Assembly (NCBI RefSeq): GCF_963678975.1
Contig: NC_089274.1
Coordinates: forward strand, 22,467,133-22,531,132
DNA: 64,000 nt
Reading direction: 5' to 3'
Origin: Dysidea avara
Taxonomy: Eukaryota > Porifera > Demospongiae > Dictyoceratida > Dysideidae
Numbering within the stretch: the first letter of the stretch is position 1; each line of letters begins with the position of its first letter. Under the pieces are notes generated by a model, which did not search any database, was not told the DNA's origin, and worked only from the letters and a program-made list of their open reading frames with translations. This document shows positions 11,009 to 23,286 of the stretch, piece by piece. A program made the translations under genes and the position numbers.

Positions 11009-14000
11009 CTACAAAGAGAATACACGTCTACCTACACTGTACATGCACATGAGTTGAATTCTTCAGGTGTGTTGTATATTGCACATTTCAACCAACTTGG
11101 CAGACCAGGATTTAAAATGACATAAATAATTATGTGGTAGCCTCATGCATATTTATAGTTATATGGACTTAATACTCTCACCAAATCACATCCACATCTT
11201 TGTATCCTCCCTTTATAGAGTAGTCCCCAATACTCCTAGTGTTCTCCTGTGTACCCAGTCTACCCATCCTTATCAGTTGATCTGGATCTAATCCCAAGTC
11301 TGAAAGTCGTTTTAGTTCAGCTTCATTCTCAACACCATGATCTTCACTAAGTTGTTTAACATGTAAAGCAGGTTGATCATGTTCTTGGTAAACTAGTAGA
11401 GCTCTGGAGTCTCCAACATTAGCCACACACAATCTGTTCTTTGCTATAACTGCTATAACTGCAGTACATCCTCCAGAAATAAGTGTTTCTAACTCTTGTA
11501 AGCGAGCTACCTCAGTAGGAAATTTCATGTATGCCTCATAAGATTTCATCCCCTACAAAGGCAAACAAAATCAACATGGCATTTAGCATAGTCAATTACT
11601 TTCGATCAATCCATTATATAAGGGAAAAGGAATGTTTCCTTACGGTTAGTGCTAAAACAAGTAAGAACATTGCCTTATATCCAAACTTAAGGCCGTACAT
11701 ATGTAGCAATATTAATGGCATGGCTAAACTTTTAATTTGTATGTTGAGTGTGTTCCAGTGCTTATAATTAAGAAGATTCCATCTAGATATACGTATTATA
11801 TAAAGTAAATTTTCCTTACATATGTTTGTTACCTTTTTGCAATAATTCATCAATAGTGGACTTCTACATCAGATCAAAGGAAAGAATGGTACCAGACCTA
11901 TAAGCTGTATGACCAAGCAAATATTAAAAATATGACCTATTCTGGCACTGGAAGTTAAGCTAAGCAGCCATGTCACTTAAGCCATAATGTATATTTCTGC
12001 TTAAGAACTGTGCTGGCATATTTTACTCATACACCTTCACTGTGGTGCCAACATTACAGATGGGTATGACTTTGTTTTTTTTTATGTGATAGCAAACACA
12101 CCAAAGCCTTTGGCCCATTACCAGTGGATCAACACCATTGCACTAAAAGAATTAAGAATACGACTACAATAAATAGAGAGGAATGATTACAACAGGATTG
12201 CTGAACAATTTTTTTGTTGCAATGCACGAAAGTCATGTGTGCATAATTAAAACGATAATATTTCTATATAAACATATACATACTATTTACCTTAGGTATT
12301 CGCAACTGAGTAGCTTTCTTCTCTTCTGTAAAATGATCAATGCTTGTAAAAAAGGCAGAATCTGCATTTATGATAAGTGTACGTATTGTTTCCTCAGATT
12401 GTGAGATAGCAAAGTGACTAAAGATATTATCCTGTAAATATTTCTTCACAAACTCCACAGCATTTCGTCCATCATGACCATCCAATACACACAGGTAGAC
12501 ACTGGAGGAGTCACTACTCTCATCTACCAGGTACTCATCCTCATTATCATGTTCATGAGTGGATGGAGCAGCTAAAGCATATCGTTCATTTGGTACAGAG
12601 CCAAAACTGATGAGTGGTGTTTTCATCTGAATGGTGAACAGAAGCATTACACCACAAGACATGACAAGCATAACAAATAGCAATTGAGAAGAAATTGAAT
12701 TATTGTATTTGCCACACTTTATTTAGCAGAGAAAATGTAATGGTATAAATACGTAATTACTTACAACAAAAGTTAGTAATATCAAGACACACAGTAGTGT
12801 ATGTGTATTATGAAAGAAACATGTTTTTCACTCATGCATAGCTCCATGGTCCCTTCTAAAAACACATGAATCTTGTATTATAGTTGCCAGCCACTTATAG
12901 CACCTGACTTTCCAAATGTTAGCAAAATCACTCTGCATTTGTGAATTCCAAGCCCTTAAAGTTAGGCTTAATTTCTTTTTAATATTTATTTTCCAGTCCT
13001 ATTTTTGCACACTTTACAAGAACCACTAAATGCATGATTCAATTGCCAAAAAATGTAGCGTTGAATATCCAACTCCCTTGGTACCAAGATGTTTTCAGGT
13101 AATCAAAAAGTTTAGATAATCTAACTGCATTCATTTATATACAGAGCCCCATTCAATTGCTATAATAGAATTTGGACCTTACACAAAACAATAGTAATTT
13201 TATGTTCAGATAATGGATAATTGCATGAAGGCCACGTAATCAAGGGAGCACTGTATTGAGGTGAATTCACATACCAAGTCTGCAAATCTGCTAAATGGTC
13301 TTGGAGTTATGGACAATTATTTGTGTAAAAAAGACCAATTTTTGTCACACTTGCAGGGTTAACTGCCAAAGAGAATAGCTTGAAAATCAATCTTCATAAT
13401 AGTTTAACGGTGATAGCTCAAACCTTTTGTATAGTTTAAAAGAAATCAGAACTACAGAATCATAACAAAAAAAAAAAAAACAAGATTGAATACTCTAATA
13501 GAACAGTGACCAAGTAGCAAAAGGTGCACAAAAACATTAACGGAAAAAAAAAGTTGTCCAATGCTTGAACCATGCAGGGACCTCCATACGTAACTCCCAA
13601 ACCCTTAACCACTGAATCATTGTAGTCAGCTGCTCAGTTCTCCCTTATAAATGAAAATTCTAATTTCATAATTTCATAGATCTAATCTATGTGTGTTCTA
13701 TTAGAAGTCCCTGAAGAAAATGTCACTACAACAATAAGAGATTGAAGAGGTGGCTCGATGGCAACATCATTACAAACCTTAGACAGTAACTCAGCTGTAA
13801 TGTTACACAAATCATTATGATGTACGAATGTTAAGCCACCATGCCGACATATCATGGCATGATTAGTAGAAAAATTGGCACCACAAACATAGTGACTAGG
13901 AGTATTCAGTATATTCCAACCATAATGCAGGTGGAGTACATCCCAGAACTCCTGTTTAGTTAGATGGAAACCTTGATCTTGCAGTGGCAGGGCTAACAAT

Positions 14001-17000
14001 AGTCTGGCACTGCCGACCCTTTTACACCGCTCGCTTTTTGATTAGTTAGGCGGCGCTCACTGTAAAAGGGTCTGGTCACAACCGCATACCAAACTTGTGC
14101 AGCTGGAATTAATTAACGTCTGAATCATGCGGGTTTTGTCATGGTAACGTTTTAGAATTATTGCTTTGAATCTCACTTCGAGTTTGACAGCACTGTCAGA
14201 GGCGCACTTCATGTAGCCAAGCTTCTGTATACAATTGATAACAGCGTACTCCCCTCTTCCAAGTAAGACCATGCATAGTTACCGTAGATACGATACCCTC
14301 CGGGCAACAGTATCCATGGTTCCACTTTTTACGCGCTAAATGTTCAGTTTAATTACAAATGCTGCGATTTGATTGGTGCTGCCACCAAACTCGTGTAGCT
14401 GGAATTAATTAACGTCTGAATCACGCAGGTTTTGACATGGCAACGCTTTAGAATTATTGCTTTGAATCTCGCTTCGAGTTTGACAGCACTGTCAGAGGAG
14501 CACTTCATGTAGCCAAGCTTCTGTATACAATTGATAACAGCATACTCCCCTCTTCCAAGTAAGACCATGCATAGTTACCATAGATACAATACCCTCCGGG
14601 CAACAGTATCCATGGTTCCACTTTTTACATGCTAAATGTTCAGTTTAATTACAAATGCTGCGATTTGATTGGTGCTGCCACTATAGTGGCAGCATACACA
14701 AGTTTAGTATGCGGTTGTGACCAGACCGTTTTACAGCGAGTGCCACCCAACTAATCAAAAAGCGAGTGGCATAAAAAGGTCGGCTGCGCCAGACTAGGCT
14801 AACAACCTACATTTTAATGCTACAGTAACTTCTGTCTTCCAAGCCCCAAAACCAGTCTATATTGAATATTACAGGTTTTTGCAATTGAATTCGTCGCCTT
14901 TGCGATTGAATTCGTCCCGTTTGCAATTGAATTTGTCGGTTTTGCAATAGAATTCGTCCCATTTGCAATTGAATTCGTCAGTTTTGCAATTGAATTCGTC
15001 GGTTTTGCAGTTGAATTCGTCGGTTTTGCAATAGAATTCGTCGCATTTGCATTACAATTTGTCATAAACAAAACGGCTCCAAGAAACCAACCGTTCACCA
15101 AGAGATGAATTATTTACGCCATGGAGAGCTTCACTTGAGACACTAGAAGGCAATTGGAGCTGGTAGTACGCGAAGCTGATAGCTGTCTCAGCATAGGCGT
15201 AGCACAAGGGGGGGCTGCAGCCCTCCCACTCCTATTTTAGAGGGGGCTAAGCCCCTCCATTGGCACCAAATTTTCTACAACTCATAACTTCAGTAAACGT
15301 GAGAATTTTTCCACCAAATTTGGACCCAATAATGTAAACATGTATAGAAACAAATTACACACTTAACTAGCCACACCCACTTTTGGTTTCACAACAAATT
15401 GCACACTTAACTAGCCACACCTACTTTTGGTTTCACAGGAATTCGCCAAATTCATAACTAGAACACACTAAAATCACATACACTATATACAAAAACAATG
15501 ATAAAAAGCTTAATCAACAAATTCCAAGTCACCTTGTTCAATGTCCAAAAGCAAATTTAATGACAGAACTTGGTTTTCATTGTCACATTGGACATTATAC
15601 CGGTCATCTGTACCAGGGACAACATCTAGAATCGTTCCAGAGTACCATTGCTCTTCTCCATCAACCATCCATCTGTGCTTAATTCTTCAGCCGATTAGTC
15701 CTTCCTGGTCTTCACTAGAAGGTGGCAAAAAAAGTTTGCGCAGGTTGCTGCAAACTTCTTCTACAGACAGCTTTTTTTTATTCTTTGAGAGGTGGAATAT
15801 ACTTTTATCTGCAGGGAATTGTTCCAAAACTTTCTGTCTGAAATCCAATTGAACTTTCAAAGCATGCAACTTGCTAGTTTTCGATTTTAGTTTTGCAAGA
15901 CCATCCACTACATACTGTTCATTCTGCCATAACCCAAACTTCATGACTGCCTTGGTAAGGTTTTCTTTCTCTCGCACCTTCTTTTCTCGCAAACGAAGCA
16001 AAGAAACCTGTTTTGCCTGTAGAAGTTTAGCACGGTCTTCAATCAGCTTCTTTCTCCGAACTTGATACTGTTGCTTTAACCCGGATGAACTACTTCTTGC
16101 TTTGTGTAGCAACTCACAGTGTTCAGCAGGAGATTTATCATTCAACCAACTAGCAGTTTTGTTGTTGCAGAACAAGATCAAAGCTTCTAGTGATAAAATG
16201 GATGCATTTGGTTTTTCCCTGAGGAAGCGATCCAGCTGTGCAAAATCCCTCTCACTGATAGTGTTGGTCTTCGGAACAGACTTTGTTTCTGCAACCAAAG
16301 ATACATTTGTAGCATCATATTTCCCATCAGGTAGATGCTCACCAACAAGACCAGTCAATAAAGATGAAAATGCACCAAACAACACAGTAAGAATCTCCTC
16401 TACAATATTATCATACTCACTTGGTGCAAATAAGCATTCATAGATTGCATCAACAGTTGGAGGGAAATCTTCAAAGACAATGGCATTACCAGAAACCACA
16501 GTGGAAGCATCAATAGCCCACTTATCTAAGCAAGACAGTAAAGTCCGAAACCGTCCATTCATATCAAGGATAGTTATATCTTTGTCTTCTAGTACCCTCC
16601 AAAGGGGTCCAGTGATCACTTTATTGATTATCCCCAATGCTGTGCACCCAGCTAAATGCTCAGGAACTGCCAAGTCTGCAGAAACAGCCTTGAGTAGCTG
16701 ATTTGAAGTTTGCCACACATTCTTTAAAAAATCCTTGACTAATGGAGCAATGAAGAAAAGAGCACCGGCATCATAAAAGACAATATTGAAGCGATTTCCT
16801 CGAAACGTTGCTAATGGATTATGAGGTACACCATTTTGCTTCAAATAAGGTGTGAAGTGTTGGTATACACCACTTTTCTCGCAGCCATGTCTGCTAAGAG
16901 CCTTACAAGCCGTTCGAATTAATCGAACAATTCCAGGTTCTGTTTTGCGAGCTAAAACATGTCTTGATGGGACTTCATCAAAGTAAGCATTTTCCCATTC

Positions 17001-20000
17001 AAGTACAGCCAGCCATGCCAACTGTTAGATGCATTCCACAAAAAAAAATTGTTTAAAGATGACAAATTCAGCTGTTCTTCCTCCGAGAGAGCATCCCATC
17101 CAGCTACAACTGATGACAAGATTTCCTGCCTGTAGTCTTATAGCAAACCATTGAACTTCTTTTCAACTATATGCCGATCAGACATTGTATTCTTAATATT
17201 TGCCAATATTTTATTACCTATTCCATCACCTGCAACAGCTTCAATGTCTGCGAGGATCATTTGTAGTGATTTGAGCGTCAGATCAGCAGATCCAGTAAGC
17301 ATTTCACATAAGCCCAAAGAACATGAGCTTTCTGGTAATGAAACTTGAAATCCGCCATAGTGTTGCCCAAATTTAGAAGTTCCATCATTGTGAAGCGTCA
17401 AATCCTTTGTTCTAGTTAACTGTTCTGCAAGCTGTTGGCACGCAAGTCCCTTCATATCAGATGTCATCTCAATCAAGGTACTTGGCTTTGGTAGGTTTTC
17501 AACATTCATACCGGCAATATGTTGCAATACAGATCTAATCACTTTCTCAACATTCTGTATGCTCACATTTAAACTCATTAGCTCCATACAGCACTGTCAG
17601 ACACTGTCAAGATACAACTGTTTATGTTTTTTCGTCTTCAATGTTTGTGATTCAAATTCTGTCAAACGTTCTGCAAGTTGATCTCTTTCATTTCTAGCAA
17701 TTTCTACCTCACACGTCAAATCCTCTATTCTTTTTTCCAGCAACTCCATGCGTGCATCAAAGCAATTTTCCAATTTCAAAGCTGAGAATCCTTTTCTATA
17801 ATAACAAAATCCTGCTTCTTATTCAATCGACTAAGAGCAATCCGATTCTTTTTGCTTGCTCTTTGAGCTGTAGCTAAGCAACTGTGAAGTTCGTGGTTTT
17901 CTTTAGACAATGCAGAAACTTCAGATTTAAATTCTTTGATTTTTTCATCCTTGTGTTTTAACTTCTTGTTGACATTTCTTACACAGAGCTTTGGCTCCGC
18001 ACTTACTACAACCTTTTGCTGCACTTCTGCACTAACATTACTTGGTTGTGCATGTTCTGCTGCAGGTATACTCTGTTGTGCAAAAAAAGGCTCCTGAAAT
18101 AGTAGGACAATCTGGTCACTATGTTTGGTACGCGAGAGCTCCGAGCATTTCTTGTTCAGTCTGAATACAAGTGATTTAATAGCCGTCAGTGTTAATGGTA
18201 ATACATCATCAACCATCAATGTCAGCCAATCATAAAAGCAATTCCATGAAAAATTACAGTTAACTCGAAATGCATTTAATTCAAAAACCACTCCTTTAGT
18301 AATCGAAGATATTGGTAAGACTGGTAAAATGTGGTTAACAATGCCTTGAGCAGAGATTCCAACTCGCTCACAGTTTTCACCAAGGTAAGGCAGTGACAAG
18401 GCCATCTCCAACCAACAATTAACACTATCAATTCTACACAATAGACACATAATCATAATAATATGACCCCACAACTACAATACTGGCATTCCGCGAAATT
18501 CTGCTAAAAACAAGCTACCGAAAACTGACCTAAAACAATCAATATTGAGGCTACTTCATGAGACAAAGTGTTACCTAGATGAACTCTACGCTACACCATA
18601 TTTAGCTCACCAAAATCAACGTAAAAGAGTGTGTTTCACCTCAAAATGTGTCCAGAATCGAACTCAGCACCTTCACTTTGCCCAGGGAAGTCTCAAATGA
18701 CTCTGAAAACCATCAGCAAATTCACCTGCACTCAAACAAGGTCGGTGCCATAATTGCAATACAAATATCCGTACGAACTTTTCTACAGAAAGTATGCGGA
18801 CCTAAAAATGTTCCGTGCTGTTTCTCCGGAAATGCTTAATTCCGGTACACCAAACTTCAGCGCTATAATGCATCTTTATTATAGATTGTTTGCTGAATGA
18901 GCGAGAGAATAAGGCTTCCCTGTTTTAAAGATATGAAGAAAACATTGCAGGTAGTGGAAATTTTGGCCAGTCTGAGGTCGCTATTTTGGGGCATTTAAAA
19001 TACAAAAAGAAGTGAAATCCATGCTAAGCCATACTGTTTGTTTATGTGAAAAAGATCAACCATTAAAATATTTGCAGTAATATAAAATTCTGGCTTCTCA
19101 CATCTCAGAAATGGTTTTCGTAAAATGTAAACTATAATACCAGGTTTTGAGTGGAGAAAATTTTCATGAATTTCATGGATTGGCAGTTATCCATCCCCCT
19201 CGAAATTTGCAGCTCAATCAAAATGGCACTGTTTGAGTATTGTATATGTATAATAGATCCTAAAGAAGCAAAATTTGCCCATGGACAGTCAGTGTAAATT
19301 CACGAAACCCCCCCCTTATATGTAAAGTTATTGGAAATTGACGTAATGAGGGTATTTGTTATTGCCTAAATAATTATATCATCCGCTGCAAATCCTTTTC
19401 CAAAGGTACCAAGGCAAAAAAGACTGATTAACATAAAACCATGTTTATCATGTAACATTGGAAACTTCTCTAAACTGTTCTTGTCATAGTATTCTATTTT
19501 GTGTCAACACCAGCTAGTGTTTCAGTGCACTCTACACAACAAACATGTAACTCATATATGGTGATGGGTAATGAAGAGTGCATGCTTCATTCCATGCACA
19601 TTGCACATTCATATATACTTACCAACTTAACTTAGACTACTACACTTTTGCTAGGGACATACAGATTTTATCAGTAAAGTAGCTAACTAATTCATCACAA
19701 TTGTGCATGTAATTTTACTGACCACTAATTGAACTGTTGGTGGTTCTATTGGTTCATGTGGATTTGGAACTGCTCCATCTTGTGATGATGGCAGCATGCC
19801 TCCTTCCATTGCTACTACACTATCAACTTGTGCATCTGCAGATGGAGAAATTTAAAGTTAGAAAGCAAACTGTCTAATATAAACTGTGGAAAGATTGAAC
19901 AGATTTATACATTAAAATTAAAAACATGGATAAGTGCTCGTACTTATATTTCAGGGTGTCCTTTTGATGTAGTTACACTGTACACGCACTTATTAACAAT

Positions 20001-20844
20001 TGTCATACAAATGTTATAAAGCTGTTCCATTCCTAATGCATTTAAAAACTAGCATGATAGAAATCTGAGGGTATTCCTGTTGGTTCTTTAAAAGCAAATT
20101 GGCTATTAACACATTTTTTTTAGATGGAGTTTCTTTAACTGTGGTTATGTGTGCAAATTCTTGAAGTCTCTACTCAAGCATGCCTCTGAAATGACTATTA
20201 TAAATTACAGATAACTTCAGTCTTGGAAGTCATACCAATGTGCACGACGAACTTGCATGTATTCAGGTCTCAGCCAGAAACATTTACGTCATATCATAAT
20301 AACAATATATGTACAATGCATTGCAAGAGACATAGCTATCAAAAAACTGGATACTATTTATACTCTTAAGCAAGATTAGACATGCATGCAGTAATTCCAG
20401 AGCTCCAAAATTTTTTTGTTATTTTAAAATTTATTAAGGCTTTACAGCACAAGTGCTGAAGGTCTGTAGGACACCTGGTCCTACAGCCTGTTTAAAGTTG
20501 TTACAGAAAGTGTGTTTGAAAAGGTGGAGAAAGGAGTTTGCCGGCTTCATCATTCAGATTTGCCTTTCAGAGTTAGGGGAGGGGTTCAACATTGAACGGT
20601 GCATGTCTGAATATATATTACATGAAGGATTAAAATTTTGCTGTCACCGTGATCCGCCGGCTGAGTAGTCACGGACAGTACGAGTATAGATTATGTAATC
20701 TATATATGGTAGCTACGAGCTACCTTTCTTGAGTTTACATGCGTTTACATTCATAAACTTACTATGATAAAATCTGTACATAAAGTAAAGAAATTCATAA
20801 CAGCGGCGACAGTAGTGCATCACAATCGTCAGAATGTTTCCCAT
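10654..20844 (-). CDS. TAB1-like PP2C-domain protein, copy A (five exons, 418 aa predicted)
   Basis: Exons on the minus strand: 20763-20844, 19723-19835, 12291-12626, 11182-11552, 10654-11008. Every junction has GT/AG and the phases agree (1, 0, 0, 2), giving 1257 nt, exactly 419 codons with the stop. The protein begins MGNILTIVMHYCRRC (a myristoylation-type start), has a short D/P-rich linker, then a complete PP2C fold: NERYALAAP...NEDEY, CVLDGHDGRNAV, ISGGCTAVIAV, VANVGDSRALL, LSEDHGVENEAE, ENTRSIGDY, LILMTDGVYKTLEAV, DDMTLVI. Order and wording match TAB1 (ISGG, the ENEDE-like stretch, STRRIGDY-type motif) better than generic PP2Cs. Unlike human TAB1 it keeps Asp at DGH, TDG and DDM, so catalysis is possible. 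It ends just after the domain with no TAK1-binding tail. Intron 2 (7 kb) is full of transposons. The PP2C part is secure; exons 1-2 are inferred from phase and paralogy. Confidence 0.75.
11182..11552 (-). CDS. Copy A exon 4: PP2C core
   Basis: Acceptor TTTGTAG, donor ATTTG|GTGAGA, 371 nt. Encodes ISGGCTAV, VANVGDSRALL, EDHGVENEAELKRL and NTRSIGDYSIKGGYKDVDV. Confidence 0.88.
12291..12626 (-). CDS. Copy A exon 3: PP2C N-terminal third
   Basis: Acceptor CACCATTCAG, donor CCTAAG|GTAAAT, 336 nt, phase 0. Carries the NED metal-site region and the CVLDGHDGRNAVEFVKKYL motif. Confidence 0.85.
12780..13640 (-). repeat. tRNA-headed repeat family, diverged copy
   Basis: On the minus strand a tRNA-like head with an A-box (13609-13619, ATTCAGTGG core) and a TGGTTCAAG B-box is followed by a CTCTAATAGAAC-type motif, then a body matching 29164-29700, and the tail hairpin ATCAAGACACACAGTAGTGT (12781-12800). 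It is more degraded than the copies at 29030 and 34493. Confidence 0.55.
13682..13998 (-). pseudogene. Retroelement-like C-terminal zinc-finger fragment
   Basis: An open frame of about 105 codons containing YVCGANFSTNHAMICRHGG followed by HHNDL: a C-x6-8-H-A-x2-C-x3-GG-x4-HH arrangement seen near the C-terminus of many reverse-transcriptase ORFs of invertebrate and plant retroelements (CxCG...HALxCxxGG...RHN). Flanking residues (LALPLQDQGFHL, HLHYGWN, AELLSKVCNDVAIEP) fit the same family. It is cut at its 5' side by the MULE-like MITE at 14000. The assignment comes from memory of the motif. Confidence 0.5.
14000..14796. mobile_element. MULE-like MITE with 9-bp TSD and internal 296-bp duplication
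   Basis: 797 bp. Roughly 95-bp terminal inverted repeats: TAGTCTGGCACTGCCGACC on the left against GGTCGGCTGCGCCAGACTA on the right, extending through GATTAGTT and GGTCTGGTCACAACCG. It is flanked by a perfect 9-bp duplication GGCTAACAA (13991-13999, 14797-14805), the size typical of Mutator-like elements. The interior holds two tandem copies of a 296-bp unit (about 14092-14387 and 14388-14683), each with a 71-codon minus-strand frame starting MVLLGRGEYAVINC. A relative lies at 33314-33530. Confidence 0.85.
14878..15062. repeat. 21-bp minisatellite (GAATTCGTCGGTTTTGCAATT)
   Basis: About nine units of 21 bp, so the reverse strand stays open and reads TNSIAKP repeatedly. Units vary at two or three sites (GTCGG, GTCCC, GTCAG). 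Confidence 0.9.
15350..15437. repeat. 44-bp tandem duplication
   Basis: Two copies of ACTTAACTAGCCACACCCAC followed by TTTTGGTTTCAC, one or two mismatches apart. Confidence 0.85.
15687..18474 (-). pseudogene. Broken gene of an uncharacterised, repeat-expanded animal family (coiled coil plus DGTTKFG-type core)
   Basis: One reading direction carries four collinear pieces: 17776-18474, 17597-17779, 17138-17587 and 15687-17021. The order is an N-terminal region with a Lys/Glu-rich coiled coil (KKLKHKDEKIKEF...), a second coiled coil (MELLEKRIEDLTCEVEIA), a core with SLNVSIQNVEKVIR, LHNDGTSKFGQHYGGF and NTMSDRHIVEKKFN, then RLIRTACKAL, FRGNRFNIVFYDAG, GPLWRVL, SEVDFA-like and a basic coiled coil ending in DKSIFHLSKNKKK. 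I recognise this layout from a family abundant in cnidarian and other invertebrate genomes; no function is established to my knowledge, and its distribution is transposon-like. Breaks: a frameshift near 17779, in-frame TGA at 17597-17599, in-frame TAA at 17138-17140, and shifts around the nine-base A-run at 17041. It lies in intron 2 of copy A on the same strand. Confidence 0.65.
18475..19722. other. Rest of copy A intron 2: no gene
   Basis: AT-rich, includes a fold-back-family end (ACAAAAAGAAGTGAAATCC near 19002). The segment from about 19630 is the intron sequence shared with copy B (24722 onward). Confidence 0.5.
19723..19835 (-). CDS. Copy A exon 2 (linker)
   Basis: 113 nt between CTGCAG acceptor and GTCAGT donor. 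Encodes a short E/P/Q-rich segment (EGGMLPSSQDGAVPNPHEP). Nearly identical to the copy B exon at 24813-24928. Confidence 0.6.
20763..20844 (-). CDS. Copy A exon 1 (MGNILT... start)
   Basis: ATG at 20844, 27 codons plus one base, donor ATA|GTAAGTTT. MGNILT fits MGxxxT for N-myristoylation, with Cys pairs downstream. A 5' motif (TTATTTTRGTGGCGTTC) about 50 nt upstream is shared with copy C exon 1. Confidence 0.55.
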
Positions 20845-20891
20845 GTCTTCTGGTGCAACTTCTAGATCTGCCTTCTGGACGAAGACTACCG

Positions 20892-20917
20892 TGAACGCCA
20901 CTAAAATAAATTATTAT
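20892..20917 (-). promoter_or_regulatory. Conserved 5' motif upstream of copy A exon 1
   Basis: ATAATAATTTATTTTAGTGG followed by CGTTC on the minus strand, about 50 nt before the ATG. The same motif (one change) precedes copy C exon 1 at 58347-58372, so it is paralogous 5'UTR or core promoter sequence. Confidence 0.5.
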
Positions 20918-23286
20918 CCATCACTTTGACATTTGTGCGCTAATATCTTCACCACAGTACCGTATATCCTAAACATTTCGAAGAAGAATTTTTTCGCTGA
21001 TTTCACTCTAGGTGTAAAGTACACCAGGCTAGACATGAATGATATAATAACCATTACCCTGGTAATTCATCCTCTTTACATTAGCTATATATATATAGGT
21101 ATGGATAAAGTATTGGCTAAGTGAAGTCATAGCTAAAATATAGCTAACATTTTTGAATTCATGGTTTCCCCATACATTAGGGGCAACAGTTGCCCTCTAA
21201 CATACATGAATGTATGGGATTCTCCCATTGACCAATTCAAGCAAAATCTCATGTACAATGTGGTAATGTCTCATCGGTAATCGCACTGAACCATTTCATT
21301 GTTGCAGGATTGAGCGGGGTTTGGTTCTTTACGCACAATTAGAATGGTACGTAGATGTACTAGATGATATGGATCGCAAGTGGTGACTTAGAGATGTAGT
21401 TTTTACCAAGACTGTCTGGTTACTATAATGGTGCTAATTAGCTAATAGTCTAGTAGTGCATGTGATCCTGCCAACATAATAAAGCAAGGGTGAGGGTGGC
21501 ACCATTTCGAGGGGGAATATTTTCAAGGTTGAGCAATGTTGTAGTTATTAAAAATTTAAATTTTAAACAATGCCATGAAAATGTAATACATTTATTTTAT
21601 TATTTTATGAAGGTCTAAAGTTAAAATTCAAGGATAAAATTTTCACTGTTCACAGTCATCACAATAATAGCAATAGATTGAATATCTTTATGCCACAAAC
21701 CACTTTGGATTGTGACACCCAAATATTTATTTGTATAATATATGTTTAGGCATGGTTGCATGTGTAGCTATTCTGCATGTACGAGGTTACCTCAGGGTGT
21801 AAAACACACATAGCGATATATACATTCAATTTTGTCATGATGTTTGCTGACAGACTGTATAGAATGAGAGCCCCCTAGCCGTAGCAGCGGTATAAGGTGA
21901 AGTGTCCATGCACTGTCCAAGTGATGATATCTCCTGTGAAGTCGTGTATGCTCTAATCGAATCATTTAAAATGTCTATGAGCTATGTAGCTATATATGGT
22001 TACTTATAATTGTTTAACTGGAAGAAAATTACAAGGAATTTACAAGGGGGAACATAATGTACAATTTACAAATGATTAGTTAATTAGCTACAAATGTTGA
22101 CTATAGAAATAATTTCTTATCAGTCATTTCAGTTGATCATGAATTCCCATCAATGACAGTTCTTGGGAAGTAGTTGTTTTGATATGTTGTGGTGTTTGTG
22201 CTTGGGCACTGCACTCCAACTGAAAGCTAATTATTTCTCTTGCTTCATGAAATTTAGTTTCAGATGCAGGTGCGGTAGATTCAGCAACAATGAAGTGGTT
22301 GTTCAATTGGAATAGTTTTATAGATTACCAATTTGAGTATTGATGACAGATACACATTATCTGTCATGCAATGTTTGCTAGTAAAAAACTAATCATGATA
22401 CCGAAAAGTTAGATTTAGCATAATTTGTTGCAGCCCAATATGTATGGCTGCCAATGCAGGCGTTTATTTCAGAAATTCAGTTTCACGCTCTCAGAACAGA
22501 TGTGAGCAGTCGACCAGAAATATAATTATCAATTGTAGAGGCTGATCTGAGCAATGCATGAATAATTGATTGAATTATTATCACAGAAGTAATGAAGTTT
22601 GACCAGTATACCTTGTTCACAAAATCATATAATAATCATTATTATTATTAGCTACTTCATGACTTTATTAGGTATTATCTGATACTTACAAAAATGAGTG
22701 AAATCCCCATGCAGCTGTACAAAAAAGATGTGTCCACAAGGTGACTAAAAGAGCAAGAATGAATGGTAATCCATCTATATGTTTTACTATCAGTCTTGCA
22801 TTGGTCATGCTGTCTTGCTGCATTCCTAATTAATTCATTTAAACTCTAATTAGCTAGTAATATTGGCCACTTCTTTCCCTGTACACTGACACCTGTCAGG
22901 TACTGCAATATGATTCTTAGCCGCATAATGGTCATTCTTTGGTGGTCACATCTCAACTTTTTGTTAGCTACACACGTTCTCAAACGTAGTCATAAAGAAA
23001 ACGACTCTTTAATGATATCAGTGTGATTCAGTGAGAAGTACAGACTTAAAATCTATGGGGGCATGCACACGACTTCTTTCCCTATAATATAAGTTGCATT
23101 TGGTAACCTTGTGAACTAGATATATAGTACACCATGACATCTTCTGCTAACTGCAGTTTATAATCAAAACAGCAGTAACTAATTACATAGTATTCATAAG
23201 CCTATAACATGCACACAATTGATAAGCAGTTACAATTACAAAATCAGCTACACAATTGCTGTAAATGCAGAGGCTGGTTAATAGGG
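20918..23286. other. Spacer between copies A and B
   Basis: No supported exon. A 60-codon minus frame at 22124-22306 has protein-like composition but no recognised domain or clear acceptor. Sequence up to about 21060 is paralogous to 25940-26170. Confidence 0.45.

Noticed and set aside
14820..15101. TNSIAKP-repeat frame
   Set aside because: A 21-bp minisatellite keeps one frame open by unit length, without any protein evidence.
22124..22306. 60-codon frame between copies A and B
   Set aside because: Protein-like composition but no acceptor, no start context and no homologue I recognise.
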